In this document: positions 36,809-47,309 of the stretch, one piece after another | Layout: each line of letters starts with the position of its first letter | How positions within the stretch are numbered: position 1 is the first letter of the stretch | Source: Terana coerulea | Lineage: Eukaryota > Basidiomycota > Agaricomycetes > Polyporales > Phanerochaetaceae | Reading direction: 5' to 3' | Length of the DNA: 64,000 nucleotides | Assembly (NCBI GenBank): GCA_024811115.1 | Contig: JAKOGH010001195.1 | Span: forward strand, 496,001 to 560,000 | Program-made: the position numbers and the translations under genes | Notes under the pieces: model-generated | What the model was told of the DNA's origin: nothing | The model's input: only the letters and a program-made list of their open reading frames with translations | Databases searched by the model: none

Positions 36809-37332
36809 GGTATTGTGAGTTGACTGGAGGTATAAGTGATGACAGGGACAGGTTATTTGTGCCCAAGATGCTAGCTCAGTGGGATAGATGAGTGCTCAAT
36901 GTCGTCTGTCACGATGAGCTCGCTCTGAACGTCGTCGTCGGGGTTGTAACCCGTATACCCACATTAATTGAACGGACTCTGTATGGGCGTCTAATGCACG
37001 TGGGAGAGCGATCACTTGGGCGCTTTTGTTTACGCGTGCAATTAGCAGAAATATAAAGCCTCGAGTCAGACCCGATCCTCAATCGGTACCCCTACCACCG
37101 TACACTCACCGCTGAACCTGCCAGTGCAGTTTCTGTCGGTATTTAACTGAAGAAAGCAGGCAAGGCTGTCCTTGTAAGTCCCACCTTTCACCCCACCACG
37201 CTCTCTGACTTTCGTCCAGACCTGTGAACTCTCCAGGACACCAGTCAGTTTCTCAGGCACTGACCGTCGCTTGCGACAGAGCTGACATACCGTGTAGACG
37301 TATTGCAACGAGCGCAAAGCATATCGCACATA
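36809..37332. other. Divergent intergenic region, SAP30-like / chorismate synthase
   Basis: It holds the two promoters. A minus-strand frame at 37066-37437 overlaps chorismate synthase exon 1 and has no domain. Confidence 0.5.
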
Positions 37333-38816
37333 ATGTCGACGTTTGGCACCCTCTTTCGCGTGACGACCTACGGAGAGTCGCACTGCGCGTCCGTCGGCGC
37401 AATCATCGACGGCTGTCCGCCCGTACGTTTCCGCCAATGTTCAATAGACCCAAATACTCAACGTCGCTCTAGGGATTGCCCCTCGAGGCCAAGGACGTCC
37501 AGACCCAGCTCAGCCGCAGACGTCCTGGTCAGAGCAACCTGACCACCCCTGTACGTCCTCCGCACAAGCGGCCCAGTCGCCTGTCTGACCCCGCGCATAC
37601 AGCGTGATGAAAAGGACTTGGTTCAACTCCAGTCCGGTATCGAGCACGGTATCACCCTCGGCACGCCCATTGGCCTCCTCGTCAAAAATGAGGACCAGCG
37701 GCCTAGGGACTACTCCGAGGTAAACTCCCGTTATACCCGCCTTGAGGCGTAGCTGATGTCAGGGCCATTAGACAGACTTGTACCCCCGTCCGAGCCACGC
37801 GGACTGGACGTATCTCGAGAAATACGGCGTCAAGGCCAGCAGTGGTGGTGGACGTAGCAGCGCCCGTGAGACCATCGGACGTGTGGCTGCAGGGGCCATC
37901 GCCGAGAAGTACCTCAAGCTCGCGTTCGGCGTCGAGATCATTGCTTTTGTCTCGTCGGTCGGCAAGGTCAAGCTGCCGTCCTCCGTGTCGCCTCCGTCCC
38001 AGGTCCCCTCTGAGGACGACGACACCGTCGAGGACGCGTTGAGCCCGGAGTTTGTCAAGTTGCTCAAGACCATCACTCGCGAGCAAGTCGACGCACATGC
38101 GACGCGCTGCCCGCATCCCGAGACCGCGGAGCGCATGGTCCAGGTGCAGTACACGTCCTGTCCCGTCGGCCCCACGCTTTGTTGACCTCCATTCCAGCGC
38201 ATCATCCGCGCCAAGGAAGCGCAAGACTCCATTGGTGGAACCGTAACCTGCGTTATCCGCGGCGTCCCCTCCGGCCTCGGCGAACCAGTCTTTGACAAGA
38301 TCGAGGCCAAGCTTGCCCACGCCATGCTGTCTATTCCCGCCACGAAAGCCTTTGAGATCGGTTCAGGGTTCCGGGGCACAGAAGTACCTGGAAGCAAGCA
38401 TAACGATGCCTTCTACGCCAAGGAAGACGGGTCATTCGGAACCCGCACGAACTGGAGCGGTGGTATCCAGGGCGGCATCACCAACGGCGAGGATATCTAC
38501 TTCCGGTCAGTGCCATCTTACCTTGACCCGTTTCCGTATGCTGACCATCCATCTCAGCATTGGATTCAAGTCCCCGGCTACCATCTCGCAGGCTCAGGAG
38601 ACCGCCCAATACGACGGTACTCCGGGTACGCTCGCGGCCAGGGGCAGGCACGACCCTTGCGTCGTACCCCGGGCCGTCCCTATCGTCGAGGCTATGGCCA
38701 GCCTAGTCATTCTCGACCAGCTTCTCATCCAGAATGCTCGCAAGACCGCTTCGTCCCTCCTGCCTCCGATCACGACCCTGCCACCCGCAATGGTGAAGCC
38801 TGTTTCGTCCGCTTGA
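37333..38816 (+). CDS. ARO2: Chorismate synthase, last step of the shikimate pathway
   Basis: It converts 5-enolpyruvylshikimate-3-phosphate to chorismate, the precursor of aromatic amino acids, with reduced FMN. Fungal enzymes also reduce the flavin themselves. All three family signatures are present: [17 protein letters not shown] near the start, [18 protein letters not shown] in the middle (about 37850), and [17 protein letters not shown] near the end (about 38670). Exons are separated by introns after GCPP, NLTTP, RDYSE, ERMVQ and DIYFR, all in phase. The length of about 410 residues matches fungal ARO2, and no frameshift was found. The C-terminal exon ends [11 protein letters not shown]. 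Confidence 0.97.
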
Positions 38817-39227
38817 AAGGCTCAAATTGCCCAGTGTGATACTGCCCGAATATTTCAAAGGTCTCTGTAAAGTAGTCGTGTATCTGAAGAGAAGTGCCAA
38901 TAGACTTGTGTGAACTCATGATATGAGCGTTTGACGAGTGAATGGGTCTGGCTTCTCACGCTTTCCCCGCAACTTCGTCCTCCACCTTACACCGCTCATC
39001 TTACCGTCCACGTCCACAGAGTCCATATCCCGACGCTTCAATGTTGTGAGTCTGCGGGATCGCCTCTTGGCTTTGAGCTCCCACCACGACCTCTCGAACC
39101 TTGCGGTCTAAACGCAAGAACCTCAGGCACACCATACTCAAACCGACCTCGACTGCAGTTGTGGGGAGCTGCGACTGTTTTAAGGTCCCGGACGACCCAT
39201 GAAAGCAAGAAACACAGTAGACAGGCG
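38817..39227 (+). other. Intergenic region, no gene recognised
   Basis: This 411 bp stretch between chorismate synthase and the next plus-strand gene contains no recognisable coding sequence. Confidence 0.45.
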
Positions 39228-40435
39228 ATGTCTCGCTCATTTCAGTCTGACAACCACCACAACGTGAGGCAAGCGGAGTCTGCAGAGAGACCACATTTGT
39301 CCGGTGCGTTCTCAATCTGTTGCAACGTGTTCTTCATCTTACCTCCACATAATCCTTAATCTTCCGCGGTCTTCTCAACGGTCAGGCAGAGGAAGCTCCA
39401 GCCAGCAAAATGCCGCTTTTCTGCGTGCAGCGGCACACGACCGCGGCGGGCCCCAGCTTGCGACTCTCGAGGCGTCGAACCTCTCGTTCTCCAACGAAGA
39501 CATGCGGGCCCGCATGACCATCGCCCTCGAAGACCAGCTGCACGACCACCCCGACATGGCTGCGCTGTACGAGCAGAAGATCTCCATCGAAGGCGCTTCC
39601 CTAAGCCGTGCATCGTCCCGGGCAACGCCCTCCAACTCATCGACGACGACCCCGCGGCCTCGCGCTCCCACACCCCCTCGTCCATCATAGTCCTCGACGA
39701 CGAATCTCGCATCAGCCTGGGCGACATCCGCGACGGCAGCGTCGACAGCACAACCGCCGAGCCGCTCGCCCGACGCCCTGTCCCGCGCGTACGCTTCCGC
39801 TCGCGCGTGCGGATCACCTCTGGCATCCCGCGGGGCCGCCAGACCCCCATCCCCCATCGAACCCCGCCGGTGCCAGCCCCGCCAGCTCTGCCTCCGGCTC
39901 GCCCTCGTCCTCCATCTCCGCGCCCCTGCGATGGCAGGCAGACGAGAACGCCGCCTGGGGCCCGCTCGGCCGGCGGCTCAGCGCCTACGCGCACCACAGC
40001 GGCTGGCAGAAGCGGGTGCCCAGCGCGCCGCGCTCCCACCTGCAGCCGAACGCGCACCGCGCGGGCCAGCAGCAGCCCACGGCGAATCCGAAGATGAACG
40101 AGCGGACGCCGCTGATGAGGCCGGACCAGCACGTGGCGTATGTGGATACGGGGCTGGATGTGGGCGCGGAGGCGGACGACGAGAGGGTGATGGAGGACGA
40201 GTACGAGTCCAGTGAGGAGGAGGACGGCGGAGCTGAGCATGGGCAACGTGCTGCAGCGTTGAAGCGCGAGGAGGAGGCGGTGTTTGGGAGATGGCCTTGG
40301 AGGCTCTTCAACAGACACGTACGTGTATTGGCCCCTACACTTAAGCATTTACTCATTCGTGCTTGCCAGTGGTGGTGGTGGCGCGCAGAACCAGTCCTAT
40401 GCTGTCTATGCGCTGATGATGAATATGAAGAATAA
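39228..40435 (+). CDS. Conserved-looking hypothetical protein with Trp-rich last exon
   Basis: I do not recognise a named domain. Exon 1 (MSRSFQSDNHHNVRQAESAE...) joins through a GT-AG intron at about 39303-39387 to a helical stretch (TLEASNLSFSNEDMRARMTI; DHPDMAALYEQK). A disordered Ser/Pro/Arg-rich middle follows, then WGPLGRRLSAYAHHSGWQKR, MNERTPLMRPDQHV, an acidic run (DEYESSEEEDGG) and RWPWRLFNRH. The last exon begins with four tryptophans (WWWWRAEPVLCC) and ends DDEYEE. The reading frame changes at 39618-39622 (tcccggg, one base short) and again within 39830-39870, so as sequenced it is broken. A long minus-strand frame over the same span is GC-rich antisense. Membrane association is only a guess from the Trp/Cys patch. 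Confidence 0.6.
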
Positions 40436-40884
40436 TCACGACCTCCCTTATGGCATGTTACGGATGGTTTCCTATCTCGCTGCGCATTTGCTTTCGTTCA
40501 TGGTTCTTCGTCCTCTAGTGTATTTAATGGATCTTCGGATGAATCAATCACCTGTTACCCGACTCCATCTACTCCACCTGGAGAAAGCTTGCTTGGGCTG
40601 CGTGTGATATGTGGTACCTATGCATGTCTTGCGAACTGATGCGGCGATCCTTTGGCAAAGCTTCAACGTACATTCGAAAACTGTGTCTCCGGTCCGATCA
40701 ATGCCATGCCAGGACAGGGCTCAACGACTTCGCAGGCCTGGACGACAATGTATCAAACCCTTGTCTCATCGCCATGGGTTTACCAGTTAGCTCTGGCTCC
40801 CGAGTCCTTGCTGATGTTTTGACCGACGGCACCACTTAGGCTGGCAGAACAATGATAGGAAGCATACAACCACAATACGATGAT

Positions 40885-41045
40885 TTCTAGTACGGAGAAT
40901 CTTCGAGTGATGATTGGTACGGCGACCTTCGATCCACCATGTACGAGAACGTCCGGACGGCTGGGAGGTTTGTTCGGCGAACACGTTCGGAACACGTTCG
41001 CGAACAAGGGTGACGAACATCACGCTGGCTGTCACTGTGACCTAT
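40885..41045 (-). repeat. Left arm of degenerate inverted repeat with GTTCG/CGAAC palindrome cluster
   Basis: Read on the minus strand, this arm matches the plus strand at about 41430-41600 in the same order: a TGACAGC-type block, TTGTTCGCGAAC, CGTTC-rich palindromes, CCCAGCCG-CCGGAC, then GTACATGG and GAAGGTCGCC. The palindrome cluster itself is at 40971-41006. Short translated frames of the two arms also resemble each other (FANVFRTCSPNKPPSRPD against FANTFGTCSANGRPSRPD). It is probably a remnant of a mobile element or a duplicated regulatory segment. Confidence 0.55.
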
Positions 41046-41429
41046 TGTCGTGACCAGGGCCTCTCAAGGCCAATGACCAGTCATTAAGTATGCTCGCTTT
41101 GTTCCCCGGTGAGTAATGTGCTATGCTGCATAGTATTCAGTTGTATTAATCCGGCGATCCCTCTCACAGTAGTTGTAGCCCCGGCCGCCCTTAAGTACCA
41201 CTTATATGCAGTGTGAGTGGCCGCCTTGTCTGAATATTAATGCGAGCATGTCAAGCACTGCGGGTCTCTGTAAAGTACACTGATGAAGATCTGAGGTATA
41301 TTTGGTAGATTTGTGCGCGTCGCGGGCTTGGCATAGCGGTAAATGTCGAGATTCACCGCGCCCGAGGGAATTTGGAGGCAGCGCCAAACTGTACGCGATT
41401 GCCCAAAATGGCCGAGGAGCAAACAAAGG

Positions 41430-41600
41430 CGGGTCACGCACGGCAAATATCGTTGTCACAGCTGCCCACCAGATTGGGGCGGTTGTTCGCGAACACGTTC
41501 GGGACATGTTCCGCGAACGGGAGGCCCAGCCGGCCGGACTTTCTGCCATGTACGCAAACCGAGGTTGCTCACTCAGCCCGCTTCGGAGTCCCTCAGCCGG
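41430..41600 (+). repeat. Right arm of degenerate inverted repeat with GTTCG/CGAAC palindrome cluster
   Basis: This is the partner of the arm at 40885-41045. The cluster 41483-41518 contains the perfect 12-bp palindrome TGTTCGCGAACA followed by GAACACGTTC and a GGGACATGTTCC near-palindrome, spaced about 11 bp apart. The gap between arms is about 0.4 kb and contains no recognised gene. Confidence 0.55.
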
Positions 41601-42210
41601 CGTCTGTCCATTCTCGCTATGGCGGTCCCTTTCCACCCAGGGTCCCTGAGCTGTCGGCTTGGCTTGGGTCCGTTGTTTCTCTGGTTCACCCTTACCCTCC
41701 TAGTTTTGAAAGCCACCTATTTACCCAAACCCATCACCTCACTGGTCACGAAACCAACCAAGAAGTCAACAAGAAGTTCACTCCACGACCTCTCGGCGAT
41801 CTTCCTCGCAGTCGGTGAGGGTGGGCCGCGACGAAGATAGACTATATAGACCTTCGCCATCACTTGCTTCAACAAGCCGCGCAGCCAGTGACGGAGCTTA
41901 CATTACTGTCAATATAACATTCTGCGATTATCGTGTGCGTGCTCCACCCCTATGTCAAGACTCGAGACTACCGATTCGATCTCCGGTCTCTGTACCATTG
42001 CCTTTCCTCATCTGATGTTCCATTTCCGCTAATAGCGACCTTTCGAATTGGTGACGAGGACGACGCGGTTGCGTAAAATGCGGCCAGCAGGCATCACACT
42101 GTATGTACGTGCCTGTTGGAATAATGCATTTCACCCCACTAACGACGCGTGTAGCTGAACGTTCGTGTCGGAGACACGCTTCTTTCTTATCGCTGGCCGA
42201 GTCGCGAGGG

Positions 42211-42217
42211 TATATTA
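42211..42217 (+). promoter_or_regulatory. TATA-like box of GST copy 2
   Basis: TATATTA lies 104 bp before the ATG at 42321, much as in GST copy 1 (91 bp before its ATG). Confidence 0.5.
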
Positions 42218-42320
42218 GTCAGCCCTCCATTGGCATACACCATCGTCTTGGATTATCCTCATTCCATTCCCTTCCACACCACGGAGCAGCCACGACTATC
42301 TTGCGACGCTCTCCGGCAAC

Positions 42321-43141
42321 ATGGTCTTGAAATTTTACGGACATCCTCGCTCCACCAACACCGAGCGCGTCGCTGTCGTCCTCAAGGAAAAGGATGTACC
42401 CTTCGAGTTCATCGAGATTGACTTTGCCAACGGGGAGCATCGGTCTGCCGCCTTTAAGGAGAAGCAGCCCTTCGCCCAGGCGCCGTACATCGTCGACGAC
42501 GACGGCTTCCTCCTCTTTGAGAGCCGTGCCATTTCCCGTTACGTCGCTACCAAGTACGCCGGCCAGGGCACGCCGTTGCTCCCGGAGGGTTTCCAAGCCG
42601 TTGCCAAGTTCGAGCAAGCCGCTAGCATCGAATGTTTCAACTTTGAACCCTTTGTGACCGACATCGGCGTCGAGACGATACTCAAGCCGTGCGTCATACC
42701 TGTTCACACCGATGCACTGTCGCTGATGTTGCCATACAGCTCACGCGGTCAAAAACCGGACGAGGAGAAAATGAAATATTTGCTCGCCACCCTCGATGAA
42801 CGACTTGATGGCTATGAGGCTATCCTATCCAAACAGAAGTACCTCGCCGGGGAGGTGAGCGAATCATTATTCCTGTGGTACACGGCTTCATGCTCATCAT
42901 GTGCTTCTCAGGATCTGAGCCTTGCCGATCTCTTCCACCTTCCCTATGGAGACATCATGCACAGAGCCGGCATCGAGCTCCTCGAGGATCCTTCGAAGAG
43001 GCCAAACCTCGCGAGGTGCGTCAGCCATCTGTTCTTGCCCTCAGAGCTCTGAACGTATTCAAACCCAGGTGGTGGGAAGATATTAGCTCTCGTCCTTCGT
43101 GGACGGCGGTCAAAGATCTGTTCCGAGGTACACAACGGTAG
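42321..43141 (+). CDS. Glutathione S-transferase, copy 2
   Basis: A cytosolic GST paralogous to the minus-strand gene at 20153-20977. It starts MVLKFYGHPRSTNTERVAVV (Ser/Thr catalytic loop) and has QAPYIVDDDGFLLFESRAIS (cis-Pro and glutathione-binding segment), KQKYLAGE, LADLFHLPYGDIM, RPNLAR and WWEDISSRPSW, then ends KDLFRGTQR. Introns follow VETILKP, YLAGE and PNLAR at the same places as in copy 1. The tail after SRPSW differs between copies, and copy 1 lacks one residue in the VDDDG stretch. The frame is clean. The last ten bases before the ATG (CTCCGGCAAC) recur in the copy 1 leader. A detoxification role is likely; the substrate is unknown. Confidence 0.93.
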
Positions 43142-43530
43142 TAAAATATTCCGATTGTCTCGCACGCGTCTCCTATACTATGGCCACATTGTACGGAGTT
43201 GATGTCTTGCGTCACGACCTCCAAGCATATCATCGTCAAGAAACAGCTCAAATGTAGCTGGCCGTTCGTATATTTCTCTCTGCGGCGCGTTGCAGGATGG
43301 CGTAGTTGTCAGATTGGAGGCTGACGAGCTGATGGGCAGTCGTTTCAAACAGAACCGGAATATCCGCCGTGTCAGCCCAGTATTGCGTATCGCCCGCTCT
43401 TGGTCTACAACGCTCAGGTTTGCAATATCAGGACTCCAACGTCTTGACTCTCCACCACAACACCGAGCGGTACTACCCCTACTGTAGCCTCACAAAACTT
43501 ACCGTTGGGATCAAATCTGTTGACTGCCTC
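43142..43530. other. Intergenic region, no gene recognised
   Basis: It separates GST copy 2 from the coiled-coil gene. The frame of the next gene stays open upstream to about 43369, so its start could lie a little further left than annotated. Confidence 0.4.
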
Positions 43531-44792
43531 ATGGGCGCCTTCTCTTCCGACAGTCATGGTGGTGCACTAAACGGATTGGCCTTCCTGACGGGTGGATCCA
43601 AGCTCATAGGAGTCGCTTTCCTTGGCATTTTATTCGGCATGACCCTTTACCGTGGCACGATGCGACGACTTGGCCTCGAGCAACGAGTGCTACTCGATGG
43701 AATAGAAGGAACTCAGAAGGAAGTACAACATGCTCGGAGCCTTTACGCCACAGAGCGCGAAACAAACAAGGTAAGTCGTCTACGTTGTTGCAAAGTAGGG
43801 TGTTGCTGATCCGTGAGGTTAGGAGCTGAAACTTCGGGCTCAGGCGGCAGAAGACGCGAAAGAGTCGGCCGATAAGGCCTGCAGCAGCGCGGACCACCGT
43901 CTTCGAGAAGCCAAGCGTACTGCGGAGCGGATGGTCCTCAATGTGCAGCACGAGTATAAAACCCTACAGTCTGAGACAATGGCGACGACCGCGGGCACGA
44001 GGAACAGGGTTGGCGAACTTTTAGTGAGTTTAATGGTACCCAACACACGAAGCTATCGCTCATCGGAAACATATTTAGCGCCAACAATCAACCTTGGCAG
44101 AGCAGCTCAAGACGACACGAGAGGAGCTTCAGATGGCGAGGACGCAGACACAGGCTCAGCGGACCTGCCATGAAACGGAAATGTCTCGTGCTAAAGCGAC
44201 CATAGATTCTTTGCACACGCAGCTCGCTCGCTCCAAAGGCGAGGCGCGAGGCTCGTCCGAGGTCCAAATCAAGCAGATCGAAGATTTGCAAGACGAACTG
44301 CGCCGGCTGAGAGAGGACCGCTGTAAGCTTTTAGAGGACCCGAAATGTGAGAAGTGCGAGCTGTCAGAGGTGGCACATGTCTACGACGAAAATCCTGGAA
44401 TCGACACCACCGCGCATATCACGCCACATTCGGAAAACATCAGCGCTCTCCTAGCCGACAGACAAGCCGCCGACACACATCTGGAGGACCTTTCGAAGTC
44501 AACATTGGCCCTAGTACAAGCATACAAGGATCTTCAGGTCGACAGGGACCGCCTGCTTGCTCAACTTCGAGGTCTTCGAAGCATCTGTGCCCACTGCCGC
44601 TCGCCTACGCCTGGGCTTCGCTTGCCTTTCGCCCAACCTTTCCTACGGTCTTACTACTCTCATTCGCCGTCTCCCACCCCTCCGAGTCGTCCACCTGGCC
44701 CAAAAGATACATCGCAGGGTCCTGGAGGGCTACCGAAAGAGTCAGAAGCCCTATCTACTGCTTGCTCCTTTCCAGACGTGTTTGTCTGCTAG
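43531..44792 (+). CDS. Membrane-anchored coiled-coil protein, function unknown
   Basis: No family is recognised. After a short N-terminus there is one hydrophobic segment (GSKLIGVAFLGILFGMTL), then a long charged helical region with heptad-like spacing (RRLGLEQRVLLDGIEGTQKE; AAEDAKESADKACSSADHR; LAEQLKTTREELQMARTQTQ; IKQIEDLQDELRRLREDR). Two introns (about 43771-43822 and 44023-44080) join it in frame. The C-terminus becomes Ser/Pro-rich and ends at 44792, but a second frame (44557-44883) looks equally protein-like there, so the 3' end is uncertain. A single-pass membrane coiled-coil tether is the simplest reading. The ATG at 43531 was chosen as the first one giving a compact N-terminus before the hydrophobic helix. 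Confidence 0.6.
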
Positions 44793-45651
44793 TAGTGTAG
44801 AGATGGGACAGGATAAATGCATCGTACCCTGGCTTTGTTTTGCAAGGTCTTTGAGAACATGCTTGGCTAACTTGATGCCTTGATTCTTGAACTCGATGCG
44901 CGGCGCCGGGCGGCAGTGGGGACGCGGCAAAACCCGAATAACACAAGCGCTGATCATGCATCATGGTGGCGTTTGATGGCGTTCTGGTGGCTCGTTCTGT
45001 CCGAGTCGTTCTAACTTCTAACCTCGCCGGGGTTCTGACTTTGGATTCTTCTATTTGAGCTCGACAAGGTTCAGATCCAACACTCTAGGATCATAGTTTG
45101 AATCCCAAACTCTGAACAGTGATGTTACAGGAATACAGGAAGGTAAGAGATGGGCCGAACATCATCGGATCTAGTAGAGTACTAGTAAGTTCGGCGATGT
45201 TGAACAGAAGTTCTAAAGCAGGGTAGTATAGTGGCGGCACGGAACTTCCGAGTCTCTACCACGGTAAGCGGTTATTCTAAGTTCTGTAGCTGTTTAATTG
45301 AACTGAATCGGACAGGTGTGTTCAGAGGATGACTTGGGACGATGGCATCAAGGCTGGATCCCACATCCGAGTACGCACGAGGTGATGTTGCCAGTCTTTG
45401 TGAGACTTTATATTGAACGCTACTCTGTATATGGAAACTTTTCACAGTGCTCACTGGCTGCTGAAGTCGAGTTTACGTGAGATTCGATCTGTTCAGCTTC
45501 ATCCAACTACCTGAGCTTGATAAAATCACAGGTGTGATACACTCTTATAGCCCCTCATGATTACGTTTCTACAGAAGGCCTATATAAGCCTATATGCTCA
45601 GCTATAACACACACCAGAAGCTCTAAGCCACTGTACCCACGCGTCGCCCTG
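44793..45651. other. Intergenic region, no gene recognised
   Basis: This AT-richer stretch has only short frames. Two short GGTTC/GAATCC-like motifs near 45068-45110 could recall tRNA B-boxes, but no cloverleaf can be drawn. Confidence 0.45.
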
Positions 45652-46871
45652 ATGCAACTGTCCAATGATGTATCTTCGCTCATTGAATTCGGCTGTGAGG
45701 CTACCTTGTACGGTGAGTGCTATATGATTAACCCACATTTATCCACTGTTGACGTTGTACCGGCCTCTCGTTGATCAGGGATATACTGCATAGTATTTCT
45801 GGTATTTATGGCGTTAATGCTTTCTCCGACACGCACTTCGGAATCACAGAAGTTCATCTTCTTTGCGAGCTGCTTCTTGTTCGCGTGCGCCACGGCTCAC
45901 TTTTCCACTGTGTTCAATACTTTCTATGGCACTCTGGTAACAAAGGAGCGCCTGGCTCAATGTGTTGCAGGCTGACTTACCTTGTCTTATAGGCTACAAA
46001 AGGCGTGGATGGGTACGCAGTCGGTACATCGACCGGTATAGGTGCAGACATTCTCGTTTCCGTCATGAATTTTGCGGGAGAGCTCATCCTGATATATCGC
46101 TGCTGGCAAATCTGGGGTCAAAGCTATGCTGTCGTGAGCATACCACTTATAGCTTCAGTAGCTGCACTTGGTAAGGCCATCGTACCAACGTTGGGAGATG
46201 CTCAAATGCTGACGCTTTCCTGCAGGTTGCTTTTGTGCGGCCGCAGGGCTCACCCTTGAACTCCCACACCCCGCTGCATACCCCTCGCCGGCTGTTGCCC
46301 CTCTCATTTTGGCTGCATATATTCTACCCCTCTGTGCCAACGTGATCTTAACCAGCCTTATCACCGGTCACATCTGGTACATGCTACAACCATCAAAGGA
46401 GTGCTCAACGGCCGACCCGCCGCACAGGAGCAAATCTGTCACTTTTAGAGCCATTGCCATACTGGTCGAATCTGGGGCACTGTGCTTCGTTGTTCAACTC
46501 ATCTTTCTCGCCGTGTATGCCGTTGGAAACACAGCAAATCAACTCATGTCTCACGTAGCTGTGCAGATATATGTGAGTATACATGTTATTTTACAGGTCT
46601 TCATCGCTCAGTCTTGTGTCAGGGAATTGCGCCAACACTCATTATCATTCAAATTGGGCTCGGCTTGTCTGCCCAGTCGACCTGTAGTACTGGGCCATCG
46701 ATTCGTCTATTCTTCGCACAGACTCCCGGCCTCAGCATGACTGACCAGCCACCTGTGTTGCTTGACACGGTAGTGCACGACCTGGGTGTAACTCCCGCTC
46801 ATACGCGGCTTCGGGGATATGCATTGGATGGCAGCATAGGGGCAGAGTCAGAGAAGACTCAGAGAGTATGA
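45652..46871 (+). CDS. Seven-helix basidiomycete integral membrane protein
   Basis: A multi-pass protein of a type expanded in Agaricomycetes, with unknown ligand and function. Exons read: MQLSNDVSSLIEFGCEATLY; then helix IYCIVFLVFMALML and FIFFASCFLFACATAHF; TSTGIGADILVSVMNFAGEL followed by ILIYRCWQIWG, the family hallmark; VSIPLIASVAALG; APLILAAYILPLCANVILTS; IAILVESGALCFVVQLIFLA; and GIAPTLIIIQIGLGLS. A hydrophilic tail ends GAESEKTQRV. Introns lie near 45711-45779, 45938-45993, 46172-46223 and 46573-46619, and all join in phase. It appears intact. A receptor-like role has been proposed for similar proteins only on topology; I do not assert it. Confidence 0.75.
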
Positions 46872-47309
46872 TGGTTTTGTTTTTCTCACTACTCTTCCCA
46901 CTTTCTGACCCGCTTACCATGTGCCCACATCTACCGTGTAGATAGCACTGTCATTACATCTTCCATAGGGAAGTACAGAAACCCCTGATAATCATTCTCA
47001 TGCTAAGAGTAGATCACCGCGCGTAGTGTTACAAGCAGTAGAGTATCACAACCAGTAATTTAGTCACCCGGATGAGAACAGCGTGTGCATGTGGTATGGA
47101 CACCATTCGCGATACATCAGCCGCCCAGCGGAACATAAGCAGCTGATGTATATATATATACGCGTAACGCAACAAAAGCATCGCAAAGAGAATCACGTCT
47201 ATCTGCACCAAGGGGTGACAATGGTGAGCTCGGCTTGCAGAATTCAGGATTGTTTACTCGTCTGACTCCTTCGCGATTTGACAGTCTAACATTAATATTG
47301 ACTTATCAG
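46872..47309. other. Intergenic region with a short TA repeat
   Basis: A TATATATATATA tract lies at about 47147-47159. The first exon of the DUF924-like gene may be here (an ATG|GTGAGC at 47221), but its phase does not fit the next exon, so I leave it unassigned. Confidence 0.4.

Larger units (their letters stand above)
40436..42210. other. Intergenic region of 1.8 kb containing an inverted repeat
   Basis: No gene is recognisable. The stretch contains a degenerate inverted repeat with arms near 40.9-41.04 and 41.43-41.6 kb (listed separately). The right part is the GST copy 2 upstream region. Confidence 0.55.

Noticed and set aside
39356..40348. 330-residue minus-strand open frame
   Set aside because: It is antisense to the GC-rich spliced plus-strand gene at 39228-40435, is Arg/Gly/Ala-rich, and has no domain or splice signals.
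44557..44883. Alternative C-terminal frame of the coiled-coil gene
   Set aside because: It is protein-like in hydrophobic pattern, but joining it needs a frameshift or an unsupported splice. Kept only as uncertainty on the 3' end.
45060..45115. Possible tRNA (GGTTC/GAATCC motifs)
   Set aside because: No acceptor stem, D-loop or anticodon arm could be paired around these motifs.
47083..47265. Candidate first exon of the DUF924-like gene (ATG at 47221 or 47149)
   Set aside because: Neither frame joins the next exon (LTPEFLATY) in phase at the visible donor, so no start is claimed.
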